Position numbers and translations under genes: made by a program. Source: JBCDBH01 sp039184055 (GTDB lineage Bacteria; Acidobacteriota; Thermoanaerobaculia; Multivoradales; J023). Taken from it: a stretch of DNA of 32,176 bases. Location of the stretch: the NCBI GenBank assembly GCA_039184055.1, contig JBCDBH010000020.1:1-32176 (forward strand). The letters are read 5' to 3'. Shown here piece by piece: positions 1-7,999 of the stretch; the stretch's first letter is position 1, and every line of letters starts with the position of its first letter. The notes under the pieces were generated by a model that was given only the letters and a program-made list of their open reading frames with translations, was not told the DNA's origin and ran no database searches.

Positions 1-158
1 CTCGCCAAACGTCGTAGCGAGGCGTGGAAACGTGCGTGAGATCTGGGCAGCGCAGAGATGAGCGACCGTAGGCGTACCCGAGGTACGTCGAGGGAGCGAA
101 GAGCGAGCACGCCCAGAGATTGCGTGCGTTTCCACGCCGCAGCCGGCGGGCTGGTGAG
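1..158 (+). repeat. Structured dispersed repeat, copy 1
   Basis: Bases 1-123 match 32054-32176 in the same orientation with no gaps and six mismatches. The copy has nested pairing. Bases 21-48 pair with 111-138 in one register: 22 Watson-Crick pairs, four G-U pairs and a tandem G-A step at 40-41/118-119. Bases 71-89 form an apical hairpin (CGTACC-CGA-GGTACG core). Bases 141-152 form a small AGCC/GGCT hairpin. Bases 1-6 pair with 153-158 as a closing helix. The G-U pairs would be A-C mismatches in minus-strand RNA, so the plus-strand transcript is the better folder. It lies just downstream of the minus-strand HAD gene. The true 5' edge may lie before base 1. The element family was not recognised. 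Confidence 0.8.
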
Positions 159-179
159 AAATGCGGGCTAAGTTGAATC

Positions 180-938
180 TCATGGTCGGGTCTCCTCGGG
201 TTGGCTCCAGGGTAGCACTGGACCTTCGGTATCGATCAAGCGGTCGAAGAGGCGGGGGAGCGCATGATCGTGGTCGCGCACCAGACGCCGGGCGCGCATC
301 CCGACGGCTTGCGCACCTTCGAGATCTTCGAGCTGTTGATCACCGATGTGGAGCACGCGGCCGGCGGGTAGTCCGAGGTTCTCGAGGGCGGTGGTGAAGA
401 TCTTCGGATGGGGCTTTTCGACTCCGATCGCACCCGAGAACACCACGGTGTCGAAGCGGTTGGCCAGACCCAACTCGTCGAGCAGGCTCGGGAGACGGTG
501 ATCCCAGTTGCTGATCACACCCAAACGCAATCCGGCCGTGGTCAAACGCGTGAGCACCGCGTCGACGTCGGGGTAGATGTCCCAAGCTTCGGCGTGGGCG
601 AAACGATCGTACAGCTCGGCGGCCGCGAACGGTGGCGCCGTCGCGTCGAGAAGCTCGCACAAACGAGCCACCAGAGCACGCCAGAACGCACGTCCGCCGT
701 CACGTGCCGAGTCGAAGCGATCACGCTGGGGCGTGGCGACACATTGTTGCTCGCGCCAGACGTGGACAAAGGCGGCTTCGACCTGCTCGGGCTCGGTCAC
801 GATCCCGTGCCGCGCCAGCACTTCGGTGTAAATCTCGCGCAGTCGTGGGCTGTGGATGAGGGTACCGGTGATGTCGAAGGTGACCGCCGCGATCGTGCCG
901 ACGACCGCGCCTTTGTTATCGTCGGACGATGACGTCAC
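180..938 (-). CDS. HAD-superfamily hydrolase, HDHD3/REG-2-like
   Basis: This 252-residue cytosolic protein has the four HAD motifs: a nucleophile loop with Asp22 in FDITGTL, the Ser motif VISNWD, a Lys in GVEKPHP, and the acidic motif HIGDQQLEDLEGA. It should be a small-molecule phosphatase or related hydrolase; the substrate cannot be read from sequence. Motif I is DxT rather than the usual DxD, so the general acid/base Asp is replaced by Thr, a pattern known in the HDHD3/REG-2 branch of the superfamily. Length is normal for that branch. The start is a GTG at 936-938 with no strong ribosome binding site. It overlaps the divergent small ORF at 929-1090 by 10 bases. The structured repeat lies immediately downstream. 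Confidence 0.88.
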   Translation of the reverse strand: MTSSSDDNKGAVVGTIAAVTFDITGTLIHSPRLREIYTEVLARHGIVTEPEQVEAAFVHVWREQQCVATPQRDRFDSARDGGRAFWRALVARLCELLDATAPPFAAAELYDRFAHAEAWDIYPDVDAVLTRLTTAGLRLGVISNWDHRLPSLLDELGLANRFDTVVFSGAIGVEKPHPKIFTTALENLGLPAGRVLHIGDQQLEDLEGAQAVGMRARRLVRDHDHALPRLFDRLIDTEGPVLPWSQPEETRP

Positions 939-1090
939 GGTCCATGCTCGCGGCGACGATCGCGTTTTTGTCGATTTCGATGTGGTTGGCGCTCTTGCTC
1001 ATTGGTCGCGATTTCGATGGCTGGCTGCATGGACTTCTGGTGGTCGCGCTGGTGGCGTTTCCATGGCGCGTGGCTCGGGGAACGTCGTGA
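929..1090 (+). CDS. Small two-helix membrane protein (53 aa)
   Basis: An ATG ORF of 53 codons reads as two hydrophobic segments joined by a polar turn. Residues about 6-25 form the first segment, the turn contains GRDFDGW, and residues about 33-46 form the second, ending in a basic tail WRVARGTS. This fits an inner-membrane hairpin. No family is recognised. ATG at 944 is an equally good start and would remove the 10-base overlap with the divergent HAD gene; neither start has a clear ribosome binding site. It converges on another small two-helix protein gene at 1111-1305. The hydrophobicity pattern is the main support, so this is a moderate to weak call. Confidence 0.42.
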   Translation: MTSRSMLAATIAFLSISMWLALLLIGRDFDGWLHGLLVVALVAFPWRVARGTS

Positions 1091-1110
1091 CGTGCCTGCT
1101 CGGTCAGGCC

Positions 1111-1305
1111 TTACGGCTCTTCGTCGGAAATGATGCGCGCCGGATGACGCAACAGCCAGAGGCGTCGCGCCGCGCCCACCGCGGCCCAGGCCATGCCGCC
1201 CAGGGCGACCGCGACCGCGAGTGACATCTCCCAGGGGTAGTCGCGCCACCATCCGATGATCGGAAAAGCGATCGCGGCGACGACGAAGAAGGCGAGCCAT
1301 CTCAT
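1111..1305 (-). CDS. Small two-helix membrane protein (64 aa)
   Basis: The 64-residue product has two predicted transmembrane segments, at about residues 3-18 and 27-43. A short loop WWRDYPWE separates them, and a basic then acidic tail RRLWLLRHPARIISDEEP follows. An AGGA seven bases before the ATG supports the start. No known family is recognised. It is convergent with the 53-residue membrane ORF upstream of the HAD gene and lies just beyond the terminator of the Gly-rich exported protein gene, so it is probably transcribed separately. It could be a small membrane regulator or assembly factor, but nothing in the sequence decides this. Confidence 0.6.
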   Translation of the reverse strand: MRWLAFFVVAAIAFPIIGWWRDYPWEMSLAVAVALGGMAWAAVGAARRLWLLRHPARIISDEEP

Positions 1306-1330
1306 GTCTCCATCCTACTTCGCGGACACG

Positions 1331-1356
1331 AAAAAGCCGCTACCGAAGTAGCGGCT
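1331..1356 (-). terminator. Rho-independent terminator with UUCG loop
   Basis: Read on the minus strand, a perfect 9-bp stem (AGCCGCTAC/GTAGCGGCT) closes a TTCG tetraloop and is followed by TTTT. It lies 46 bases past the stop of the exported protein gene at 1403-1894 and should end that transcript. Confidence 0.85.
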
Positions 1357-1402
1357 TCCGAGGTACGGTCCATTCGAGAGCTGAGAAAGCGAGCGTCGCG
1401 TC

Positions 1403-1894
1403 TCAGTAGATCGCGTCGAGGTCGACGCCGCCACCCGCACCAGCCGTGTCGGTATTGACGAATTGCTCGACCGAGAACGATTCTTGGGAGGGCTGTCCGC
1501 TGTTGAGGGGAGCCAGCCCGTCGACTCCACCAGCACCGCCGGCGCCACCTGGGCCGCCCGGGCCACCTTCAGCGTCGGTGGCGGCGTTGTTGGCGGTATA
1601 GCCGAGCATGACCGTCGAGGTATCGAGCTGGAAGCCGAACCCTTGTGCTTCGAAATCAGAGGTGACGTCGGCGACCTCGTCTTTCTGCAGGGCGATCAGG
1701 TTGCCTTGATCGGTCATGATCAGCATGAAGCTCGCATCCCATTCGGCTTCGACCGGTCGATATCGAGTATCGAAGCTGCTGCCGTTTTCGAGCGTCACGG
1801 TGAACACCGCCGCCGAGACGGCGCTCGTGGTGAGCAAGACGAACCCGAGAAAAACGGTGATCGTGCGAAAGAGATGGCGCTCATGCTGTCTCAT
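1403..1894 (-). CDS. Exported protein with Gly-rich linker, unknown function
   Basis: This 163-residue protein begins with a Sec signal peptide: basic MRQHERHLFR, then a hydrophobic core FLGFVLLTTSAVSA, with likely cleavage near residue 29. Residues about 30-95 look like a compact beta-rich domain (VFTVTLENG, a Tyr/Asp segment, LIMTDQGNLIALQKDEV). A flexible Gly/Ala/Pro stretch spans about residues 109-126, then an acidic C-terminus ends in VDLDAIY. No family is recognised. The VTLENGSSFDTRY start resembles small domains that describe a surface or periplasmic property, but that is only an impression. It is a single gene ended by its own terminator, with a candidate promoter at 1951-1979. Confidence 0.75.
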   Translation of the reverse strand: MRQHERHLFRTITVFLGFVLLTTSAVSAAVFTVTLENGSSFDTRYRPVEAEWDASFMLIMTDQGNLIALQKDEVADVTSDFEAQGFGFQLDTSTVMLGYTANNAATDAEGGPGGPGGAGGAGGVDGLAPLNSGQPSQESFSVEQFVNTDTAGAGGGVDLDAIY

Positions 1895-1950
1895 GTCGAG
1901 CCTCGAGGGTTGGGATCGTTTCGATGACGGACAGTGCGCGATAAAGCTAC

Positions 1951-1979
1951 CATATCGGCATGCACAAATAAAAGGGCAA
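1951..1979 (-). promoter_or_regulatory. Candidate sigma70-type promoter
   Basis: On the minus strand TTGCCC and GATATG are separated by 17 bases, with the -10 box 57 bases before the start codon of the exported protein gene. The patch is AT-rich against its surroundings. Both boxes are imperfect. Confidence 0.35.
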
Positions 1980-2056
1980 ATCGGCGGCTGGACACCAAGG
2001 TGATCGCAACGACTCGTGAGGCCGCAATGACTCGTGATGGATTGTCGAGGAAGGAA

Positions 2057-2133
2057 TGGTGCGCCCGAAGGGATTCGAACCCCTGACCTACGGCTCCGGA
2101 GGCCGTCGCTCTATCCAGCTGAGCTACGGGCGC
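2057..2133 (-). tRNA. tRNA-Arg (anticodon CCG)
   Basis: A 77-base cloverleaf. The acceptor GCGCCCG pairs with CGGGCGC, the D stem is GCTC/GAGC, the anticodon stem ACGGC/GCCGT encloses CTCCGGA, and the T arm carries TTCGAAT. Discriminator A is followed by an encoded CCA. It reads CGG codons. It is last in the minus-strand Pro-Arg-Arg cluster. Confidence 0.96.
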
Positions 2134-2179
2134 CTTTTCTCGATCGAAGGGCCGACGTGAGGTGTCGGTGAGGTCGGGA

Positions 2180-2256
2180 TGGCCTGCCTGGAGGGATTCG
2201 AACCCCCGACCCGCGGCTTAGAAGGCCGCCGCTCTATCCAACTGAGCTACAGGCAG
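2180..2256 (-). tRNA. tRNA-Arg (anticodon TCT)
   Basis: A 77-base cloverleaf. The acceptor CTGCCTG pairs with CAGGCAG, the anticodon stem GCGGC/GCCGC encloses CTTCTAA, and the T loop is TTCGAAT. Discriminator G is followed by an encoded CCA. It decodes AGA. It lies 18 bases downstream of the tRNA-Pro gene, in the same orientation. Confidence 0.96.
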
Positions 2257-2274
2257 CCGTTCACGTCGGCGAAA

Positions 2275-2351
<77 letters not shown>

Positions 2352-2420
2352 CGAAAACGAGGTGCGCAATCATAGTGAAGGCTTTGTGGGGTGTCAAACC
2401 ACGTCGAGAGGATCGAGCAA

Positions 2421-2450
2421 AAGAAAAGCGGGTGGCCGAAGCCACCCGCT
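2421..2450 (-). terminator. Rho-independent terminator with UUCG loop
   Basis: On the minus strand a perfect 10-bp stem (AGCGGGTGGC/GCCACCCGCT) closes TTCG and runs into TTTTCTT. It lies 27 bases after the stop of the TonB-dependent receptor gene and insulates it from the tRNA cluster. Confidence 0.88.
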
Positions 2451-2477
2451 TCTTTCATCACATGTCCAGCTGGTCGA

Positions 2478-4889
2478 TTACCAGGTGAACTTCACCGAAC
2501 CGATCGCGCGACGACCGATCAGGTCACCACCGAAGGTCTGGTAGGTCTCTTCGTCGAACAGGTTCGAGATCAGCGCACCGATCGTGATGTTGTCGGTGAC
2601 CTTGAAGTTCGCACTCAGGTCGAACAGCTCGAACGACTCGACCTCACCGATGAAGACACCAGCGGCCCAGTCGAACTCCTCGACCCAGCGGAAGCTGCCC
2701 TGGACATCGAAGGTGTCGGCGACGTAGGACAGCGAGATCGAGCCCTTGTTCTCCGGCGCGTTGGCAACGAGCGGATCATCGGGAAGCTCTTCCTGGATCT
2801 CGAAGTCGAACCACGAGTAGTTGACGTTCAGTCGCCACTCGGGGGTGAAGAAGACACCGAGACCGATGTCGAGACCCTGCGTTTCGACCTCACCGAAGTT
2901 CGCGTAGGCGCGCGCGATGACCACCTGCGAGCCGTCCGGCGCGAAGGTCAGCTGGCCACCACCGGTGAGCGCCTGAACCGTGGCGAGCAAGGCTGCGTTG
3001 AGGGCGCCAGGCACACCGGGAACCGAGAAGTTGACGTACGCCGGGTTGATCTGACCGAGCGACGTGCCGAGCTGCGGCAGCGGGTCGGTGATGAAGTTGC
3101 GCAGGTCGGACTGGTAGTAGTCGACGGTCAGGAACGCCTTGTTGCCAATGATGCCCGAGTAGCCGAGCTCGATGCTCTCGACTTCTTCGAGCTCGAGGCT
3201 TTCGGTACCCGAGGCGATGACCGGGATGATCGGATCGAGGCCACAGGAAATCCCGAAGCTGCCACACACCAGGCCGTCGACGAGCGAGCCGGGCAGGAAG
3301 CCGACGTTGGCGTAGAGGAAGAATTCCGAGTAGTTCGGAACCTGGAAGGCCTCGTTGTAGCTGAAGCGGAGGGTGTGGTTGTCGGTGATGCTCCACACCA
3401 GCGCGCCCTTGGGTGACACCTGGCTGTCGTGCAACGAGCTGTCGTCGTAACGACCGGCGATGACCAGCTTCAGGTTGTCGGTGAGGTCGAAGTCGACCTG
3501 GGCGAAGACGGCTTGCGAGTCCGCGTCGACCGGCGAGAAGACCAGCGTCTGGACACCGTTGAGCGTGGTGTCGATTTCTTCTTCCTCGTACGACACACCG
3601 GCGACGAAGCGCACGCGACCGTCGGAGAAATCCCAATTGGTCTGAGCCGAGATGTGGAAGTTGTTCGAATCGAGGGCAGTCGGGGCACCCGAGCCGAGGT
3701 TGGTCTGGAGGGCTTCACGCTCGTTGTAGTAGCCGAGGACGTTGAAGTGGGTCGACGTGTAGTTGGCGCGGAACCAGCTGCGGTCGGTGTCTTCGACGCT
3801 GAAACGACCGATCGCGGTCTGCAGGGCCGGGCCATTGGCATCGGCGAGACCGCTCTCGATGGTGAAGAAATCGCCGTTCGACATCACCTTGTCGACACGC
3901 ACGTTGCCGAAGGTGATCTCGTTCTGGTCTTCGATCCGGCGCACCGCTTCACCCGGCAGACCGGCGTATTCGATTTCGGAACCGACTTCGAGAACGCCGT
4001 TGCCGTTGGCATCGATACGATCCTGCGACCAATCGTCACTCTGGAAATAGGCGCCATTGAGCTTGATGTACCAGTCGTTGCCGAGATCACCGGCCCAGCG
4101 GAAATTGCCGTTGAAGGTCGACAGCTCACCGCCGCCGAGCTCGATCTCGCCACCCTGCGACAGACGCGGTGACTTGGTGACCAGGTTGAGAACGCCGTTG
4201 TAGGCGTTGGCGCCGTAGAGCGCCGAGGATGGTCCACGAATCATCTCGACGTTCGAGAGGTCTTTCATGTACTGCGAGGTGATCGCCCATTCCTGCGAAG
4301 CGAGGAAGGGTACCGACGGGTCACGGCCGTCGATCAAGACGACGACACGGCGATTGATCGAGCTGTTGAAACCGCGCGCGTTGAGGTTGAAGTCGAACAC
4401 ACCGCTCTGCGCAACCTCGACACCGGGGGTGAACTCGAGCAGCTTGGGGACCTGGCCACTGGTCGCCTCGCGGGCGATCTTCTCTTCGTTGATCACCGTG
4501 ACCGCGGCGGGCGCGTCGACGATCCGCTCGCGACGACGCGAGGCAGAGTAGACCGTGATGGTTTCGGCGAAGCTCGGATCCCAATCGACCGACTTGATCA
4601 GCTCGGTCGACTCACCCGCGGCGACCTCGACATCGGTCGCGGTGTCGGCGTCGTTGCCGAGCGTGAAGCTCACCGAGTAGGTGCCCGCAGGCACACCGGT
4701 AAAGGAGAAGGAACCGTCGTTCTGCGAGATCTCGACCGCGCCCAGCTCGTTGACGACGATCGTCACGCCGCCCAGGCCGTCACCATTCGCGCGGGTGATC
4801 TTGCCTTCGATCTGGCCGCCTTGTGCCCACACTGGCGCCGCCAGCAGTGCCACGAGCGCCAGCAACCCCAAAATCCGCTTGCTTGCCAT
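2478..4889 (-). CDS. TonB-dependent outer-membrane receptor
   Basis: The 803-residue product imports an unidentified ligand through the outer membrane, driven by TonB-ExbBD. In order it has a signal peptide (residues 1-22, ending PVWA-Q), a carboxypeptidase-regulatory-like beta domain (about 26-100), a TonB box-like ETITVYS (109-115), a plug domain (about 120-240, with VEMIRGPSSALYGANAYNG) and a 22-stranded barrel ending in SVKFTW. The ATG at 4889 is chosen over an upstream in-frame start at 4955 because GGAGG lies five bases before it and the signal peptide begins there. A terminator follows at once. No partner gene is adjacent: the divergent neighbour is trkA. Siderophore, cobalamin and glycan ligands all remain possible. 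Confidence 0.95.
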   Translation of the reverse strand: MASKRILGLLALVALLAAPVWAQGGQIEGKITRANGDGLGGVTIVVNELGAVEISQNDGSFSFTGVPAGTYSVSFTLGNDADTATDVEVAAGESTELIKSVDWDPSFAETITVYSASRRRERIVDAPAAVTVINEEKIAREATSGQVPKLLEFTPGVEVAQSGVFDFNLNARGFNSSINRRVVVLIDGRDPSVPFLASQEWAITSQYMKDLSNVEMIRGPSSALYGANAYNGVLNLVTKSPRLSQGGEIELGGGELSTFNGNFRWAGDLGNDWYIKLNGAYFQSDDWSQDRIDANGNGVLEVGSEIEYAGLPGEAVRRIEDQNEITFGNVRVDKVMSNGDFFTIESGLADANGPALQTAIGRFSVEDTDRSWFRANYTSTHFNVLGYYNEREALQTNLGSGAPTALDSNNFHISAQTNWDFSDGRVRFVAGVSYEEEEIDTTLNGVQTLVFSPVDADSQAVFAQVDFDLTDNLKLVIAGRYDDSSLHDSQVSPKGALVWSITDNHTLRFSYNEAFQVPNYSEFFLYANVGFLPGSLVDGLVCGSFGISCGLDPIIPVIASGTESLELEEVESIELGYSGIIGNKAFLTVDYYQSDLRNFITDPLPQLGTSLGQINPAYVNFSVPGVPGALNAALLATVQALTGGGQLTFAPDGSQVVIARAYANFGEVETQGLDIGLGVFFTPEWRLNVNYSWFDFEIQEELPDDPLVANAPENKGSISLSYVADTFDVQGSFRWVEEFDWAAGVFIGEVESFELFDLSANFKVTDNITIGALISNLFDEETYQTFGGDLIGRRAIGSVKFTW

Positions 4890-4992
4890 GTCTACCTCCA
4901 CGTTCGGTTGCAACCGCCACGACCCGAGCGGTTGTCCGGGTTGGATGCGGCTCATGCCAGCGGGTCACGCGCCCGCGAATGGCGAAATCTGT

Positions 4993-5016
4993 ATTCGAAT
5001 CGACTATTCGATCGAA
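4993..5016. promoter_or_regulatory. Paired palindromes between receptor gene and trkA
   Basis: Two perfect palindromes, ATTCGAAT (4993-5000) and TTCGATCGAA (5007-5016), sit with centres 15 bases apart in the 255-base divergent gap. A weaker inverted repeat GCTCG-N7-CGAGC follows at 5031-5047. They could be operators for either gene. No convincing -35/-10 pair was identified in the gap, although 5036-5080 is AT-rich. Confidence 0.35.
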
Positions 5017-5144
5017 ACAGGCGATGAGATGCTCGAATTGTCCGAGCGTTAAGATTGTATGGGTATTATGTAACGACATCCCCTTGGCAGGCAACAGAAT
5101 AGGGTACTGGACGCGAGCGCGTTTCGGTGATGGAGTGATCGACC

Positions 5145-6548
5145 ATGGAACGGAAACGATATGTCGTCATGGGGGCTGGCGAGGTGGGTTTTCACCTTGC
5201 TCGAAGCTTGAGCGAAGCGGGGCACGAGGTCGTCGTGGTCGAGGCCGACGCGCGCAAACGTGATCGCGTCGAAGAGCTCGATGTCGCGGTGGTGATCGGT
5301 AACGGTGCGCACGTGCCGGTGTTGCGCTCGGCCGGTGTCGAGCGGAGCGAGCTCTTCATGGCCGTGTCGTCGTCCGACGAGGCCAATTTCAGCGCCTCGT
5401 TGCTGGCGCGTCGTCTCGGTGCGCGCCGTACCGTGGTGCGTGTCGGGGTCGCCGAAGACGTCACCACGCATCGGCGCATCTACGAAGACACCTTCGGAGT
5501 CGATCTTCTCTTGTCGACTCAATTGCTCGCCACCACGCGGATTCTCAATCACATCCTCGGACACAACACTATCGCGGTGGAATATTTGGCGCGGGGCAAG
5601 GTGCAATTACGCAAAATCCGCATCGAAGAAGGCTCGTTGCTCACCAGCTCGGCCCTTCGTGAGCTCACCATGCCCGATGACAGCCTGGTCGTCGGGTTGT
5701 TCCGTGGTGACGATCTGATCATTCCGGCGGGTGACGACCATGCTCGACCGGGTGATGATGCGCTCATTCTCGGTAAGACCGGGGTGATCGACAAAGTCGA
5801 GCGGCTGGTCAGCTGTCGTCCTCGACAGCTGCGTCGCGTGGTGATCGCCGGGGGGAGCACCACCGCGGTGACGGTGGCACAGGCGCTACACAACCAGGCG
5901 GATCGGGTCAAATTGATCGAAAAAGATCGGGGTCGCGCGGTCGAGCTGGCGGGTCTCTTGCCCAACGTCGAGGTCTTGCATGGCGATGCCACCGACCCCG
6001 CTTTGCTCCGTTCGGAGCGGATCGGTGACGCGCAAGCCTTCGTGGCGCTGTCGGGAAACGACGAGACCAACCTGATGGCGACCCTGTTGGCGCGCGAAGA
6101 GGGTGTGGAGCAAGTGATCGCGCTGGTCGAGCGAAGCGAGACGACCGCGCTGTGGAAGCGTCTCCGCATGGTCGAGATCGTGTCGCCACGCGCCATCGCC
6201 AGCCGGCGGATTCGTGAGTACATCGACAATGGTTACAACGCCAACATCGTGTCGCTCAAACGCGGCGCGGCGCAGGTGCTCGAACGTCGGCTCGCCCCGG
6301 CGAGCCCGGCCGCTGGCGTCACCCTTGCGGAAATGAACCCGCCACGTGGCTTGATCGTCGGCGCGGTGGTGCGTCCCGATCCGGTGCGTGGGGAACGGGT
6401 ATTCGTGCCGCGTGGTCAAGATCGCCTGGAGCCCGGGGATACGGTGATCCTTTTTGTCCACGCCGACGAGCTCGCCACCGTGCAGCTCCTCTTTCCTGGG
6501 CACGATCACACGCCCGTGTCCATCTTTTCCGACGTCGCTCCCCCGTGA
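5145..6548 (+). CDS. trkA: Trk potassium uptake regulatory subunit TrkA
   Basis: This 467-residue cytosolic protein gates TrkH in response to nucleotides. It is a tandem of two RCK units, as in E. coli TrkA (458 residues). The first NAD-binding Rossmann fold starts with GAGEVG (residues 10-15) and has an acidic residue at the end of beta 2 (VVEAD). A first RCK_C domain follows, with LREL and VVGLFRGDDLIIP. The second Rossmann fold starts near VVIAGGSTTA (about residue 229), and a second RCK_C domain ends with LEPGDTVILFV. A TGGAG precedes the ATG. The gene overlaps trkH by four bases (GTGA), so the two are translationally coupled. Confidence 0.95.
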   Translation: MERKRYVVMGAGEVGFHLARSLSEAGHEVVVVEADARKRDRVEELDVAVVIGNGAHVPVLRSAGVERSELFMAVSSSDEANFSASLLARRLGARRTVVRVGVAEDVTTHRRIYEDTFGVDLLLSTQLLATTRILNHILGHNTIAVEYLARGKVQLRKIRIEEGSLLTSSALRELTMPDDSLVVGLFRGDDLIIPAGDDHARPGDDALILGKTGVIDKVERLVSCRPRQLRRVVIAGGSTTAVTVAQALHNQADRVKLIEKDRGRAVELAGLLPNVEVLHGDATDPALLRSERIGDAQAFVALSGNDETNLMATLLAREEGVEQVIALVERSETTALWKRLRMVEIVSPRAIASRRIREYIDNGYNANIVSLKRGAAQVLERRLAPASPAAGVTLAEMNPPRGLIVGAVVRPDPVRGERVFVPRGQDRLEPGDTVILFVHADELATVQLLFPGHDHTPVSIFSDVAPP

Positions 6549-7999
6549 GTTTTCGGCCGGTCCTGCGGATTCTCGGTCGGCTCTTGCAGTTCTTGGCGCT
6601 CGCCGAGCTGCTGCCGGTCGTCGTCTGTGTGGCCTATGGCGAGCCACGGTCGGCGTTGGCGTTCTCCGTGACCGCGATCGTCACGGGGGGATTGGGAACG
6701 TTGTTGCGCTTTTTCGGACGTGGCGCGACGTCCCAACAGTTGTTTCGTCGTGAAGGCATTCTGATCGTCGTCGGCGGGTGGATGCTCGCCTCCCTCTCGG
6801 GTGCGGCGCCATTTCTCTTGGCGGGAACCGTGACATCGCCGGTGGACGCACTCTTCGAGTCGGCGTCCGGGTTCACCACCACGGGCGCGTCGATCCTCAC
6901 CGATATCGAAAGCGCCGATCACGGCATTTTGTTTTGGCGGAGCTTTAGTCAGTGGCTCGGTGGCATGGGCATCATCGTGCTTTTTGTCGCCTTGCTTCCC
7001 GAGCTCGGTCCGGGCGCTCGTTTTTTGTACCGGCTGGAAGTACCGGGTCCCACTGCCGAGACCTTTCATCCCAAAGTGCACGACACCGCGGTCGTCTTGT
7101 GGCGTCTCTATCTTCTGCTCACCACGGTCCAGATTCTTCTTCTGCTGCTGGGTGGGCTCGATCTCTACGATGCCGCCACGCACACCTTCTCGACGCTCTC
7201 CACCGGTGGTTTTTCACCACGCAACGAGAGCATGGCGGCGTTCGACTCGCCGTTCGTGCAGATCGTCGTCATCGTCTTCATGGTGCTCGCGGGCGCCAAC
7301 TTCTCGCTCTATTACCTGGCCTGGCGTGGTCGCAATCTCCGTGTCTTCGGCGACACCGAGCTGCGGATCTATCTCGCGCTCATCGTCGGTACCAGCGCTC
7401 TCATCGGCATCAGCCTGATCGATAGCGACAGCTACTCGAACGCGTTTCGTGCCGGTCTCGACGCCACGTTCCAGGTGGTGTCGATCATCACCACCACCGG
7501 CTTCGCCACCGCCGATTTCGACACCTGGCCAGGCTTTGCGAAGGTCTTGCTCGTCGCGCTCATGTTCACGGGTGGGTGCGCCGGCTCGACCGCGGGGGGG
7601 CCGAAGATCATGCGGATGGTGATCGGTCTGCGCACCGCGTGGCGCGAAGTGCGTGACAGCTTCAGCCCCAACACCGTGTCGGCGGTTTTCGTCGGCGGCA
7701 AACCCGTGCCCGAGCCCGTCCTCCGCACCGTGGCTGGATTCTTCATCCTCTACGTTTCCACCTGGGCGCTCGGCACCGTCTTGCTCACCCTCGGTGGCCA
7801 GAGCCTGCTCACCTCGAGCACCGCCGCCATCGCCACCCTCGGCAATATCGGGCCGGGTCTCGAGCTCGTCGGCCCGACCGGTAATTTCGCTTTCTGGAGC
7901 GATGCGCAGAAATTGCTGATGGTGCTTCTGATGTGGATCGGCCGACTCGAGGTCTACGCCATCATGGCGGTGTTCACCGTGGCGTTTTGGCGGCGTTAA
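6545..7999 (+). CDS. trkH: Trk potassium transporter membrane subunit TrkH
   Basis: The 484-residue product is the ion-conducting subunit of the Trk system and works with the TrkA encoded just upstream. It is a superfamily-of-K-transporters channel with four pore repeats. The filter segments are visible: TTTGAS at residues 111-116, STGGFS, TTTGFA and LGNIGPG. Hydrophobic helices flank each one. The length is essentially that of E. coli TrkH. The start is GTG within the GTGA overlap with trkA. The stop shares the palindrome TTAA (7996-7999) with the stop of the convergent HAD gene, each strand reading TAA. Confidence 0.95.
   Translation: MSFRPVLRILGRLLQFLALAELLPVVVCVAYGEPRSALAFSVTAIVTGGLGTLLRFFGRGATSQQLFRREGILIVVGGWMLASLSGAAPFLLAGTVTSPVDALFESASGFTTTGASILTDIESADHGILFWRSFSQWLGGMGIIVLFVALLPELGPGARFLYRLEVPGPTAETFHPKVHDTAVVLWRLYLLLTTVQILLLLLGGLDLYDAATHTFSTLSTGGFSPRNESMAAFDSPFVQIVVIVFMVLAGANFSLYYLAWRGRNLRVFGDTELRIYLALIVGTSALIGISLIDSDSYSNAFRAGLDATFQVVSIITTTGFATADFDTWPGFAKVLLVALMFTGGCAGSTAGGPKIMRMVIGLRTAWREVRDSFSPNTVSAVFVGGKPVPEPVLRTVAGFFILYVSTWALGTVLLTLGGQSLLTSSTAAIATLGNIGPGLELVGPTGNFAFWSDAQKLLMVLLMWIGRLEVYAIMAVFTVAFWRR

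Noticed and set aside
1..158. The terminal repeat as a CRISPR unit or transposon inverted repeat
   Set aside because: There are only two same-orientation copies 32 kb apart, with no spacer array, no transposase and no inverted pair in the window.
2391..3416. Long plus-strand frame antisense to the TonB receptor gene
   Set aside because: It mirrors the codon pattern of the receptor on the other strand and has a charged, repetitive composition without domains. Similar long antisense frames oppose glmS, uvrD/pcrA, glmR and the unknown exported genes.
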